In this document: positions 56,241-64,000 of the stretch, piece by piece
Numbering within the stretch: position 1 is the stretch's first letter
Layout: each line of letters opens with the position of its first letter
Assembly: GCF_011682055.1 (NCBI RefSeq)
Contig: NZ_JAAQOM010000003.1
Location: forward strand, 310,001 to 374,000
Direction of reading: 5' to 3'
From: Telluria antibiotica
GTDB taxonomy: Bacteria > Pseudomonadota > Gammaproteobacteria > Burkholderiales > Burkholderiaceae_D
Length of the DNA: 64,000 bases
Notes under the pieces: model-generated
Seen by the model: only the letters and a program-made list of their open reading frames with translations
Databases searched by the model: none
Told to the model about the DNA's origin: nothing
Position numbers and translations under genes: made by a program

Positions 56241-56735
56241 TTAAGCCGGCAGCCCGTGCGAGATCAGTTCCAGCGGCAGCGCGGTGGTGCACTTGATCTG
56301 CTCCATCGAGAACGCGGAGGAGACGCCGGACAGCTGGGCCGTCTTGATCAGCTTTTTGTAGAAGCGGTCGTAGCCGTCGATGTCGGTCGTGACGACCTTC
56401 AGCAGGTAATCGACGTCGCCGCTCATGCGGTGGAATTCGAGGACTTCAGGCAGCGCGATGACGGCGGAGGCGAAGCGCTCCAGCCATTTTTCGTCGTGCT
56501 CGTTGGTGCGCACGCTGACGAACACGGTAACGGGCAGGCCGACCTTGTGGCGGTTGACGATGCTGACCCGGCTTTCGATGTATCCCTCTTCCTCGAGGCG
56601 CTTGACTCGCTTCCAGCACGGGGTGCTGGACAGCCCGACCTTTTCGCTCAGGCCGGAAATCGACAGGGTGGCATCCGCCTGCAGCGCAGCCAGAATCGCG
56701 CAGTCGTATTTGTCGAGTGAATTCATCTTGTCCAT
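56241..56735 (-). CDS. Lrp/AsnC-family transcriptional regulator
   Basis: A 164-residue regulator. The N-terminal helix-turn-helix is MNSLDKYDCAILAALQADATLSISGLSEKVGLSSTPCWKRVKRLEEEGYI, in pieces, and the C-terminal RAM domain is VFVSVRTNEHDEKWLERF ... MSGDVDYLLKVVTTDIDGYDRFYKKL. The start may be ATG 56735 or 56726. It is divergent from a cysteine desulfurase fusion and an 18-26 bp inverted repeat lies between them. Lrp-like regulators of the DecR/CuyR type sense cysteine in other bacteria, so a cysteine or sulfur-related effector is a reasonable inference here. Confidence 0.92.
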   Translation of the reverse strand: MDKMNSLDKYDCAILAALQADATLSISGLSEKVGLSSTPCWKRVKRLEEEGYIESRVSIVNRHKVGLPVTVFVSVRTNEHDEKWLERFASAVIALPEVLEFHRMSGDVDYLLKVVTTDIDGYDRFYKKLIKTAQLSGVSSAFSMEQIKCTTALPLELISHGLPA

Positions 56736-56786
56736 GTCACGATTTCTAGAATGTTCGTTCTTCAGCCAAGGAAAAATCAAAGATTC

Positions 56787-56812
56787 TTTAGTACGTCATT
56801 TTTCGCACTAAA
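56787..56812. promoter_or_regulatory. Inverted repeat operator candidate for the Lrp-type regulator
   Basis: TTTAGTACG (56787-56795) and CGCACTAAA (56804-56812) match at 8 of 9 symmetric positions around an 8-base AT-rich spacer. It is inside the AT-rich 143-bp divergent promoter region, as expected for an Lrp/AsnC site. Confidence 0.55.
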
Positions 56813-56878
56813 CCGTAACATATTACTCAACAATCGCGCTCATGGCGCATTTATTTTTGGACTTTTAGCAATTATTTT

Positions 56879-58900
56879 ATGGCCTCCGACATCTACCTCG
56901 ACGCAAACGCCACTTCGCCGGTCCTGCCTGCCGCAATCGCCGCGGCCGTCGACGCGATGGAGGCCCAGTTCGGCAATCCGAGCAGCAGCCACGCCACCGG
57001 CCTGCGCGCCAGGCGCATCCTCGACGCGACCCGCGCGCGGGCGCGCCGCGTGCTCGGCGCGGGGCCGGGCCGCGTGCTGTTCACGAGCGGCGCCACCGAA
57101 GGCATCCAGACCGCGGTGCTGTCCGCGCTCGTCGCCGTGCGCGAACGCCGCGCCGCGGGCGAATCCTGCGGCGACCTGCTGCTGTACGGCGCCACCGAAC
57201 ACAAGGCCGTGTCGGAAAGCCTCGCGCACTGGAACCGCCTGCTCGGCATGGGCCTCACGCTCCGCGCCTTGCCCGTCGACGAGACGGGACGCCACCGGCT
57301 GGACGTCCTCGGTGCGCTGGCGCCGCGCGCTGCGCTGGTCTGCACGATGGCGGCCAATAACGAGACGGGCGTGATCTCGGACCTGGACGGCATCGCGCGC
57401 ACCTTGCGCGCCTGCGGCAGCAAGGCCTACTGGATGGTCGACTGCGTGCAGGCGCTGGGCAAGCTGCCGCTCGACCTCGCGAACACGCGCATCGACTACG
57501 CGCCGTTCTCGGGCCACAAGCTGCATGCGCCGAAAGGCATCGGCATCCTGTACGTGCGCGACGGCGCGCCGTACACGCCGCTGATGATCGGCGGCGGCCA
57601 GGAAGGCGGGCAGCGTTCCGGCACCGAGAACATGGCCGGCGTCGCCGCCCTCGGCGCGGTGCTGGCCGCGCTGGAAGACGGCGGCACGTTCCGCAGCCAC
57701 GCCGAACTGGCCGCGCTGCGCGACGGGCTGGCGGCCGCCCTGCGCGAAGCGTTTCCCGGCGTCGTCTTCAACGCGCCGTTCGAGCACACCTTGCCGACCA
57801 CCTTGAATTTCGCCGTGCCCGGCGTCTCGAGCCGCGACCTGCTCGACCTGTTCGACGCGGCCGGCGTGCGCGTGAGCGCCGGGTCGGCGTGTTCCGCCGC
57901 CAAGGCCGCGCCCAGCTACGTGCTGGACGCGATGGGCCTGCCGTCGTGGCGCAGCAGCGGTGCCGTGCGCCTGTCGATCGGGCCGCTCGCGGACGACGCC
58001 TTCGTCGCCGCGGCCTGCGCGCGCATCCGCCACTGCGGCGAGGCGCTGCGCACGCGGGCGCTGGCGGCCGGGTCGTCCGGCGTCATGCAGGTCAGCGGTG
58101 ACGGCCGCCACGGCTGGATCGTGTTCGACGGCGACGCCTGCGTCGTGATCGATCCGCCGCGCGGACAGGCCGGCCGCATCGCCGCGCTCGCGCGCGACGC
58201 GGGCCTGCGCGTGCTGGCCGTGCTGGGCAGCGGGGCCGATGCCGACGGCGCCGCCGAGCTGCGCGCCGCACTCGGCCTCGAAACGGACGATCCGCTCGAC
58301 TGGCCCGCGGCATGCGGCACCGTCGCGCTGGACGACGGCAGCCATGCGGATTGCATCGCCATCGGCACCGCCGTGCTGGCCCGCCTGCCGCAGGGCGAGC
58401 GCACCGTCTACCTGCTGGGTACCGCCGACGCGGGCCGCCTGTCCCGCACCGCCGTGCGCCAGGTCTTCGGCGCCGTCGATGCGAACGTCCTCGCCCGCGT
58501 GGTACACGATTCGACCGTGCTGTGTCACGGCGCCGACACCGACGGCCTCGCGTGCGCGACGCTGGCCGCATCGTCCGACGCCGGCGCGCCCGGGCAGCTG
58601 CATCCGGAAACGCTGGACGTGTTCCTGCGCCGCCACGCCGATGCGCTGCTCGTCGACGTGCGCGAAGCGTTCGAGGCGGCGGCGGGCCCGATGGTCCTGC
58701 ACGGCCGCGCGGCGGACAACGTGCCGCTGTCGCGCCTGGCCGAGCATGTGGCGGCATGGTTGACGGCACCCGCGCGGCCCATCGTGTTCGTGTGCCGCAG
58801 CGGCAACCGCAGCGCCAAGGCGGCCGCATGCCTGCGCCGCGCGGGCCATGCGCACGCGTGGACGGTCGTCGGCGGGATGGCGCTGGCCGGCGCGGCGTGA
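56879..58900 (+). CDS. Cysteine desulfurase - degenerate MBL - rhodanese fusion
   Basis: A 673-residue, three-part protein. Residues 1-395 are an IscS/NifS-type PLP enzyme (His108 in ATEHKAV, PLP Lys214 in SGHKLHAPKG, catalytic Cys338 in SAGSACSA), which releases sulfur from cysteine as persulfide. Residues about 400-575 resemble a persulfide-dioxygenase-type metallo-beta-lactamase domain (WIVFDGDACVVIDPPRGQ, LRVLAVLGSGADADGAAELR, STVLCHGADTDG). The HxHxDH metal motif is absent, so this part is predicted non-catalytic. Residues about 580-673 are a rhodanese with Cys639 (VCRSGNRSAK). Together they could make and hand over persulfide sulfur within one chain. No ribosome site is obvious before the ATG. 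Confidence 0.85.
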   Translation: MASDIYLDANATSPVLPAAIAAAVDAMEAQFGNPSSSHATGLRARRILDATRARARRVLGAGPGRVLFTSGATEGIQTAVLSALVAVRERRAAGESCGDLLLYGATEHKAVSESLAHWNRLLGMGLTLRALPVDETGRHRLDVLGALAPRAALVCTMAANNETGVISDLDGIARTLRACGSKAYWMVDCVQALGKLPLDLANTRIDYAPFSGHKLHAPKGIGILYVRDGAPYTPLMIGGGQEGGQRSGTENMAGVAALGAVLAALEDGGTFRSHAELAALRDGLAAALREAFPGVVFNAPFEHTLPTTLNFAVPGVSSRDLLDLFDAAGVRVSAGSACSAAKAAPSYVLDAMGLPSWRSSGAVRLSIGPLADDAFVAAACARIRHCGEALRTRALAAGSSGVMQVSGDGRHGWIVFDGDACVVIDPPRGQAGRIAALARDAGLRVLAVLGSGADADGAAELRAALGLETDDPLDWPAACGTVALDDGSHADCIAIGTAVLARLPQGERTVYLLGTADAGRLSRTAVRQVFGAVDANVLARVVHDSTVLCHGADTDGLACATLAASSDAGAPGQLHPETLDVFLRRHADALLVDVREAFEAAAGPMVLHGRAADNVPLSRLAEHVAAWLTAPARPIVFVCRSGNRSAKAAACLRRAGHAHAWTVVGGMALAGAA

Positions 58901-59036
58901 ACACCTCTGTACGCTAACGCACGGTTTCGCAGCGCCTGATTGCTTAGCATGGCTTCAGCCGTGCGCCCTCGAGTCGTCCGCCTTCACCCGAATGGTCGCG
59001 TTCCGCGTCAGCCGGCGGCCGGTTGCGCGCGCCACC

Positions 59037-62000
59037 ATGAGGTCCCTGTTGAACGAACAAAACGCGCTCCCGCGCGCAGCCCAAGGCCTCGCCGCCGACG
59101 ATGCCCCGCTGCGCGCCGAACTGTTTTCTGCCGCCCAGATGGCCGTGCACGGCCGTTCCCTCGCCGCGCGCCATCAGGTGGACGGCCGTCCGGGAACGGA
59201 CGAGCTGCTCGCACGCCTTGCCGACAACGCGGCCGCCATCGCGGATGCCTGCGCTGCCCTCACGCGCGCAGCCGGTGCCGGCGCGCGCCTGGCGCCGGCG
59301 GCCGAGTGGCTGCTCGACCACCATTACCTGATCGAGGACCAGGTCCGCCTCGCGCGCAGCCACCTGCCGCCGGCGGACTGCCGCGCGCTGCCTTGCCTGC
59401 GCGACGCCGGCGCATGCGGCAACCAGCGCGTGTATCGACTGGCGCTGGAAGTGGTCGCGCACGGCGACGGCCACGTGGACCCGCAAAGCCTCGCGCGCTT
59501 CGTCGCCGCGTACCAGGAAGGCGCGCCGCTCACGCTGGGCGAATTGTGGGCGATACCCGTCATGCTGCGCCTCGCGCTGGTCGAGAACCTCCGCCGCATC
59601 GCCGTGCACGAGGCGGATGCGGGGCGCCAGCGCGCGCGGGCGGGCCGCTGGGCCGACCGCATGGCGGCCGCGGCGGACGAGCGCCCCGGTGACCTGATCC
59701 TCGTCGTGGCCGACATGGCGCGCGCCGTGCAGCCGATGGGGTCGAGCTTCGTGGCCGAGCTGGCGCGCCGGCTGCAGGGCCGCGGCGGCCCGCTGACGCA
59801 GGCATTGCAGTGGATCGCGACGCGCCTCGCCGACGAAGGCCGCTCGATCGACCAGGCCGTGCAGGCCGACGTCGGCTGTCAGGCCGCCGACCAGGTGTCC
59901 ACCGCCAACACGATCGCGAGCCTGCGCCTGCTGGGCAGCACGGACTGGCGCGCATTCGTCGAGACGATGAGCGCCGTCGAGCAGGCGCTGCGCGGCGACC
60001 CGGCCGGCGTGTATGCCACGATGGATGGCGCCACGCGCGACCATTACCGCCGCGTGGTCGAACGTCTGGCGCGCGCCAGCGGCCGTGCCGAGATCGCGGT
60101 CGCGACGGAAGCGCTGGCGCTGGCGGGCGAAGACCATCCCGATGCGCGCCTGCGCCACGTGGGCTGCTACCTCGTCGGCAACGGCCTGCCCCGGCTGGAA
60201 GCGCGGCTGCACGTGCGCCTCGGCATGGCGGCCACGTTGCGCCGTGCGTGGCGCGGGCGCCCGCTGCTATGCTACCTGGGGCTCATCGGCGCGCCGACAG
60301 CGCTGTTCGCGGGGGCGGCCGTGGTGCGCGCGGCGCAGGACGGTGCCGGCCTCGGTCTGCTGCTCGGCGTCGGCGTGCTGGTCACGCTCGGCGCGAGCCG
60401 GCTCGCGCACGCGCTCGTCGACCTGATGGCCGCGCGGCTCGTCGCGCCCGCGCCGCTGCCGCGCCTGGATTTCGGTGCCGGCATTCCGCCGGATGCGCGC
60501 GCCATCGTCGTCGTGCCGGCGCTGCTGCAGGGTCGCGCCGACGTCGCCGCCCTCGTCGATGCGCTCGAGGTGCGCTACCTGGCCAACCGCGATCCGGCGC
60601 TGCGTTTCTGCCTGCTGACGGACCTGCCCGACGCGCCGCGCCAGGAGGTGTACGGCGACGCGGAACTGATCGAGCAAGCACGCGCCGCCATCGCCGCGCT
60701 TAACGCGAAGTACGACGACGCGCGCCCGTTCCTGCTGCTGCACCGCCAGCGCGTGTGGAGCGCGGGCGAGGGCGCGTGGATCGGCCGCGAACGCAAGCGC
60801 GGCAAGCTGGAAGACTTGAACGCGCTGCTGCTGCGCGGCGAGCGCGCCCCGTTCGCCGTTGTCGAAGGCGACACCGATGGCCTGGACGGCATCCGCTACG
60901 TGATCACGCTCGATGCCGGCACCGAGCTGCCGCGCGACGCCGCGCGCGTCCTCGTCGCCGCGATGGCGCATCCGCTGAACGCGCCCGTGTTCGATGCCGC
61001 CGGCCGCCGCGTGGTCGAAGGCCATGGCATGCTGCAGCCGCGCGTGGTGCCCGCGCTGCCGCCCGAGACGGCTTCGCGCTACGCCCGCCTGTGCAGCGGC
61101 GCGGCAGGCATCGACGTCGACCAGGACCTGTTCGGCGCAGGCGCGTTCGCGGGCCAGGGCATCTACGACCTGCGCGCATTCGACCGCGTGCTGCGCGGCC
61201 GCTTGCCGGAAGACCGCGTGCTGTCGCACGACCTGCTGGAAGGCTGCTACGCGCGCTGTGGCTTCCTGCGCGACGTCGCCCTCGTCGAATCTTGCGCGCC
61301 GCGCTACAGCGACGACGTCGGCCGCCGGCACCGCCGCATCCGCGGCGATTGGCAACTGGCCGGCTGGCTGCGCGCGCGCGTGCCGCTGGCCGGCGGCGGC
61401 ACGGAACCGAACCTGCTGCCGCCGCTCGCGCGCTGGAAGCTGGTCGACAATCTGCGCCGCAGCCTCGTCGCGCCGGCCCTCACGGCCGCGCTGTTGCTGT
61501 GCTGGGCGCTGCTGCCGGCGCCCGCGTTCTGGACCGCGGCCGCACTGGCCGTGTTCTTCGTGCCGTTCGCGCTGGACACCCTGATCGGCCTCGCGGACAA
61601 GCCGCACGACGTCGCGCTGGGCCGGCACGTGCTGAACCAGGCACACGACGCGCGCATCGGCCTGGGCCACGCGCTGCTGGACACGGCGTTCCTGCCGCAT
61701 GAGGCCAGCTACAGCGTGGACGCGATCGCACGCGGCATCTGGCGCATGCTCGTGTCGAAGCGGCGCCGCCTGGAGTGGCGCGACGCGAGCCTCGCGCGCT
61801 CCAGCACGGACCTGGAATCGAACTGGCGCAATATGTGGTTCGCGCCTGCGTTCGCCGTGGGCGCGGCCGTCCTGCTCAGCTTTGCGAACCCGTTCGCGCT
61901 GTTCGCCGCCGCGCCGTTGCTGCTGTTGTGGTTCCTGTCGCCCGTCGTTGCATGGTGGGTCAGCCTGCCGGCCGCGCGTCCGGTGCCGCACCTGGCGGAC

Positions 62001-64000
62001 GAACAGCAGCGCTTCCTCGCCACGCTGGCGCGCCGCACGTGGGCGTTCTTCGAGGACCACGTCACGGCCGTGGACAACTGGCTCGCGCCGGAATGCATGC
62101 AGGAGCATCCCGCGCCCGCCGTCGCGCACCGCACGTCGCCGACAAGCATGGGGCTCACGGTGCTCGCGAACCTCGCGGCTTGGGACTTCGGCTACGTGGC
62201 CGCGGGCGAGCTGCTGGCGCGCACGCGCGCGACGCTGGGCACGATGGCCCGGCTCGAGCGCCACCGCGGCCATTTCTGCGCCGGCTACGACACGCGGACG
62301 CTCGCCCCGCTGGCATCGACTTACGTGTCGACGGCGGACAGCGGCAACCTGGCCGCGCATCTGCTCACAATGGCCGCCGGCCTGGAACAGCTGGGCGACG
62401 CGCCGGTCGCGTCCAGCCGCCTGCTCGACGGCATCCGCGCCACGCTCGACGTCGTGGACGACCACGCGACGCCGGCCGTACGCGATGCGGTCGCCGCAGT
62501 GCGCCACCAATTGACGCCCGAGCGCTGCCGCAACGCGCACACGCTGCCGGGTCTCGCCGACTGCCTGCAGGCGCTGGTGCGCGCAGCGGACGCGCTCGTG
62601 GCCGCCGTGCCGGACGACGCCGACCCGCAGCTGCGCGACTGGACCGGCAAGCTGGCCAGCCAGTGCGCGGCCGCGCATGCGGACCTGTTGCTGATGGCGC
62701 CGTGGATGCGCGTCGAGCAGGAATACGTGATCGACGCGAGCCTCACGCGCATTCCCACATTGCGCGAGCTGGCCGGCTTCGGCATGCAGGCGCCCGGCGA
62801 CGAACTGGCGCCGGATGCGCGCACGCGCGAGCTGCTGCTGGCCCGCCTCGTGGCCGAAGGCAGCGCCAACGCGCGGGCGCGCCTGGACGAGATCGCGCAG
62901 CTGGCACGCGACGCGCGGGCCTGCGCCGACATGGATTTCGGTTGCCTCGTCGACGCGGACACGGGGCTGCTGGCGGCCGGGTGCCACGCGGGCGAGGGTC
63001 GCCTCGATGCCGACAACCACGACATGCTCGCGTCGCCAGCGCGCCTCGCCAGCTTCATCGGCATCGCGCAGGGCCAGCTCCCGCAGGATCACTGGTTCGC
63101 GCTGGGGCGCCAGCTGTGCGTCGCGCACGGCCAGGAAGTGCTGCTGTCGCGCGACGGGACGATGGCCGACTACCTGGCGCCACAACTCGTGATGCCGGCA
63201 TACCGCGGCACGCTGCTCGACGCGGCCTGCCGCGGCATCGTGCGCGCCCAGGCCGAGTACGGCCGCCGGCGTAACGTCCCCTGGGGCATCTCGGACTCGA
63301 GCTGCAACGCGATGGACGCCACGCTGCACTACGAATACCGCCCGTTCGGCGTGCCGGGCCTGGGTGCGACGCGCGGCCTCGGCGCGGACCTTGTCGTCGC
63401 GCCCTATGCCACCATGCTGGCGTTGACGGTGGAACCGGAGCGCGCCTGCGCCAACCTGGAACGCATGGCGAAGCTGGGCTTCACGGGCCGTTACGGTTTC
63501 TACGAAGCCGTCGACTACACGCCGGCGCGCCTGCCGCACGGCCAGGCCTGCGCCATCGTGCGCGCGTTCATGGCGGCCCACGAGGGCATGGGCCTGCTCG
63601 CGCTGGCGCACCTGCTGCATGACCGCCCGATGCAGCGCCGCTTCGCCAGCGATCCGCGCCTGCGCGCCGCGCTGCCGCTGCTGCACGAGCGCGTGCCGGC
63701 CGCGGGCGCGCACGCGTCCGCGCGCGCCGAGGCCGAGGAGCTGCGCCAGCCGGCGCCGGCGGCGGATGCGACGGCACGCACGGTCGCGGACCCCGACGCT
63801 GCGCCGCCGGAAGTGCAGTTGCTGTCCAACGGCACCTACCACGTGATGGTGACGGCGGCCGGCACCGGGCGCAGCACCTGGGGCGACCTGGCTCTCACGC
63901 GCTGGACCGAGGACCCGACCGTCGACGACCACGGCGTCTTCTGCTACGTGCGCGACCTGGACAGCGGCGCCGTGTGGTCGACGACGCGGCAGCCGACGGC
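59037..64000 (+). CDS. Cyclic beta-1,2-glucan synthase, NdvB-like (3' end cut by window)
   Basis: The frame is open to the window end, over 1650 codons, so it is a very large enzyme of the NdvB/ChvB family. The N-terminal block AEWLLDHHYLIEDQVRLARSHLP is family-typical. A GT84-like glycosyltransferase core follows with membrane helices and ITLDAGTELPRDAARVLVAAM, DQDLFGAGAFAGQGIYDL, EDRVLSHDLLEG. A second membrane block and LTVLANLAAWDFGYV belong to the middle part. The final RWTEDPTVDDHGVFCYVRD is the start of the GH94-like region. It makes periplasmic or secreted cyclic beta-glucans. An in-frame ATG at 58992 would add 15 residues; neither start has a strong ribosome site. Confidence 0.88.
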   Translation, partial: MRSLLNEQNALPRAAQGLAADDAPLRAELFSAAQMAVHGRSLAARHQVDGRPGTDELLARLADNAAAIADACAALTRAAGAGARLAPAAEWLLDHHYLIEDQVRLARSHLPPADCRALPCLRDAGACGNQRVYRLALEVVAHGDGHVDPQSLARFVAAYQEGAPLTLGELWAIPVMLRLALVENLRRIAVHEADAGRQRARAGRWADRMAAAADERPGDLILVVADMARAVQPMGSSFVAELARRLQGRGGPLTQALQWIATRLADEGRSIDQAVQADVGCQAADQVSTANTIASLRLLGSTDWRAFVETMSAVEQALRGDPAGVYATMDGATRDHYRRVVERLARASGRAEIAVATEALALAGEDHPDARLRHVGCYLVGNGLPRLEARLHVRLGMAATLRRAWRGRPLLCYLGLIGAPTALFAGAAVVRAAQDGAGLGLLLGVGVLVTLGASRLAHALVDLMAARLVAPAPLPRLDFGAGIPPDARAIVVVPALLQGRADVAALVDALEVRYLANRDPALRFCLLTDLPDAPRQEVYGDAELIEQARAAIAALNAKYDDARPFLLLHRQRVWSAGEGAWIGRERKRGKLEDLNALLLRGERAPFAVVEGDTDGLDGIRYVITLDAGTELPRDAARVLVAAMAHPLNAPVFDAAGRRVVEGHGMLQPRVVPALPPETASRYARLCSGAAGIDVDQDLFGAGAFAGQGIYDLRAFDRVLRGRLPEDRVLSHDLLEGCYARCGFLRDVALVESCAPRYSDDVGRRHRRIRGDWQLAGWLRARVPLAGGGTEPNLLPPLARWKLVDNLRRSLVAPALTAALLLCWALLPAPAFWTAAALAVFFVPFALDTLIGLADKPHDVALGRHVLNQAHDARIGLGHALLDTAFLPHEASYSVDAIARGIWRMLVSKRRRLEWRDASLARSSTDLESNWRNMWFAPAFAVGAAVLLSFANPFALFAAAPLLLLWFLSPVVAWWVSLPAARPVPHLADEQQRFLATLARRTWAFFEDHVTAVDNWLAPECMQEHPAPAVAHRTSPTSMGLTVLANLAAWDFGYVAAGELLARTRATLGTMARLERHRGHFCAGYDTRTLAPLASTYVSTADSGNLAAHLLTMAAGLEQLGDAPVASSRLLDGIRATLDVVDDHATPAVRDAVAAVRHQLTPERCRNAHTLPGLADCLQALVRAADALVAAVPDDADPQLRDWTGKLASQCAAAHADLLLMAPWMRVEQEYVIDASLTRIPTLRELAGFGMQAPGDELAPDARTRELLLARLVAEGSANARARLDEIAQLARDARACADMDFGCLVDADTGLLAAGCHAGEGRLDADNHDMLASPARLASFIGIAQGQLPQDHWFALGRQLCVAHGQEVLLSRDGTMADYLAPQLVMPAYRGTLLDAACRGIVRAQAEYGRRRNVPWGISDSSCNAMDATLHYEYRPFGVPGLGATRGLGADLVVAPYATMLALTVEPERACANLERMAKLGFTGRYGFYEAVDYTPARLPHGQACAIVRAFMAAHEGMGLLALAHLLHDRPMQRRFASDPRLRAALPLLHERVPAAGAHASARAEAEELRQPAPAADATARTVADPDAAPPEVQLLSNGTYHVMVTAAGTGRSTWGDLALTRWTEDPTVDDHGVFCYVRDLDSGAVWSTTRQPT

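Noticed and set aside
60267..63932. 1221-codon minus-strand frame inside the glucan synthase
   Set aside because: Antisense shadow. The plus strand is open to the window end and matches NdvB-type proteins throughout.

Overview
The window looks like a chromosomal piece of a GC-rich betaproteobacterium of the Oxalobacteraceae, most likely Massilia or a close relative. This rests on the tRNA(Tyr-Gly-Thr)-tuf-tRNA(Trp)-secE-nusG-rplKAJL-rpoBC order, the RpoB and RplJ N-termini, and an accessory set (curli-type amyloids, many c-di-GMP and two-component proteins, orphan M14 peptidases, a cyclic glucan synthase) that I associate with that family. The genus is an inference from gene content, not a measured identity. 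Both ends cut genes: an M14 peptidase on the left and a cyclic beta-1,2-glucan synthase on the right.

Layout. 1-9 kb: partial M14 peptidase, GT2 glycosyltransferase, FucP-type sugar permease with a LacI-like palindrome upstream, a minus-strand folM-like/folB/ttcA operon, a MidA-type methyltransferase and a membrane J-domain protein. 9-15.6 kb: a signalling block with a receiver-TPR protein lacking the phospho-aspartate, an HDOD-GAF protein and a MASE1-CHASE-PAS-GGDEF-EAL enzyme. 15.7-29.9 kb: the translation/transcription core, with two near-consensus tRNA promoters, an L10 leader, REP-like palindromes and hairpins in the intergenic gaps, and a strong terminator after rpoC.

29.9-36.3 kb: a zinc-peptidase-like secreted protein, a broken phytanoyl-CoA dioxygenase-type remnant, then a minus-strand curli operon (csgE-csgF-csgG, a short CsgB-like curlin, three large tandem CsgA-like curlins). 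36.3-42.8 kb: alcohol dehydrogenase / LysR / isochorismatase-fold hydrolase, Cu-Zn SOD, a SnoaL-like protein divergent from a TetR repressor with duplicated operators, an orphan LuxR-type regulator, and degraded or tiny genes. 42.8-46.9 kb: a TonB-like protein divergent from a response regulator / periplasmic binding protein / histidine kinase operon. 46.9-53.2 kb: a second M14 peptidase, a cytochrome c-sugar dehydrogenase fusion, cytochrome b561 and an OmpR/QseC-type two-component pair. 53.2-64 kb: DUF885 peptidase-like protein, an orphan branched-chain amino acid binding protein, an Lrp/AsnC regulator divergent from a cysteine desulfurase / degenerate metallo-beta-lactamase / rhodanese fusion, and the glucan synthase.

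The most unusual items are the triple-domain sulfur-transfer fusion with its probable Lrp operator, the triplicated large curlins with a shared insert, the receiver domain with Glu at the phospho-acceptor position, and REP-like elements inside the ribosomal protein operon next to the L10 leader. No CRISPR array, rRNA gene, insertion sequence or prophage was seen.
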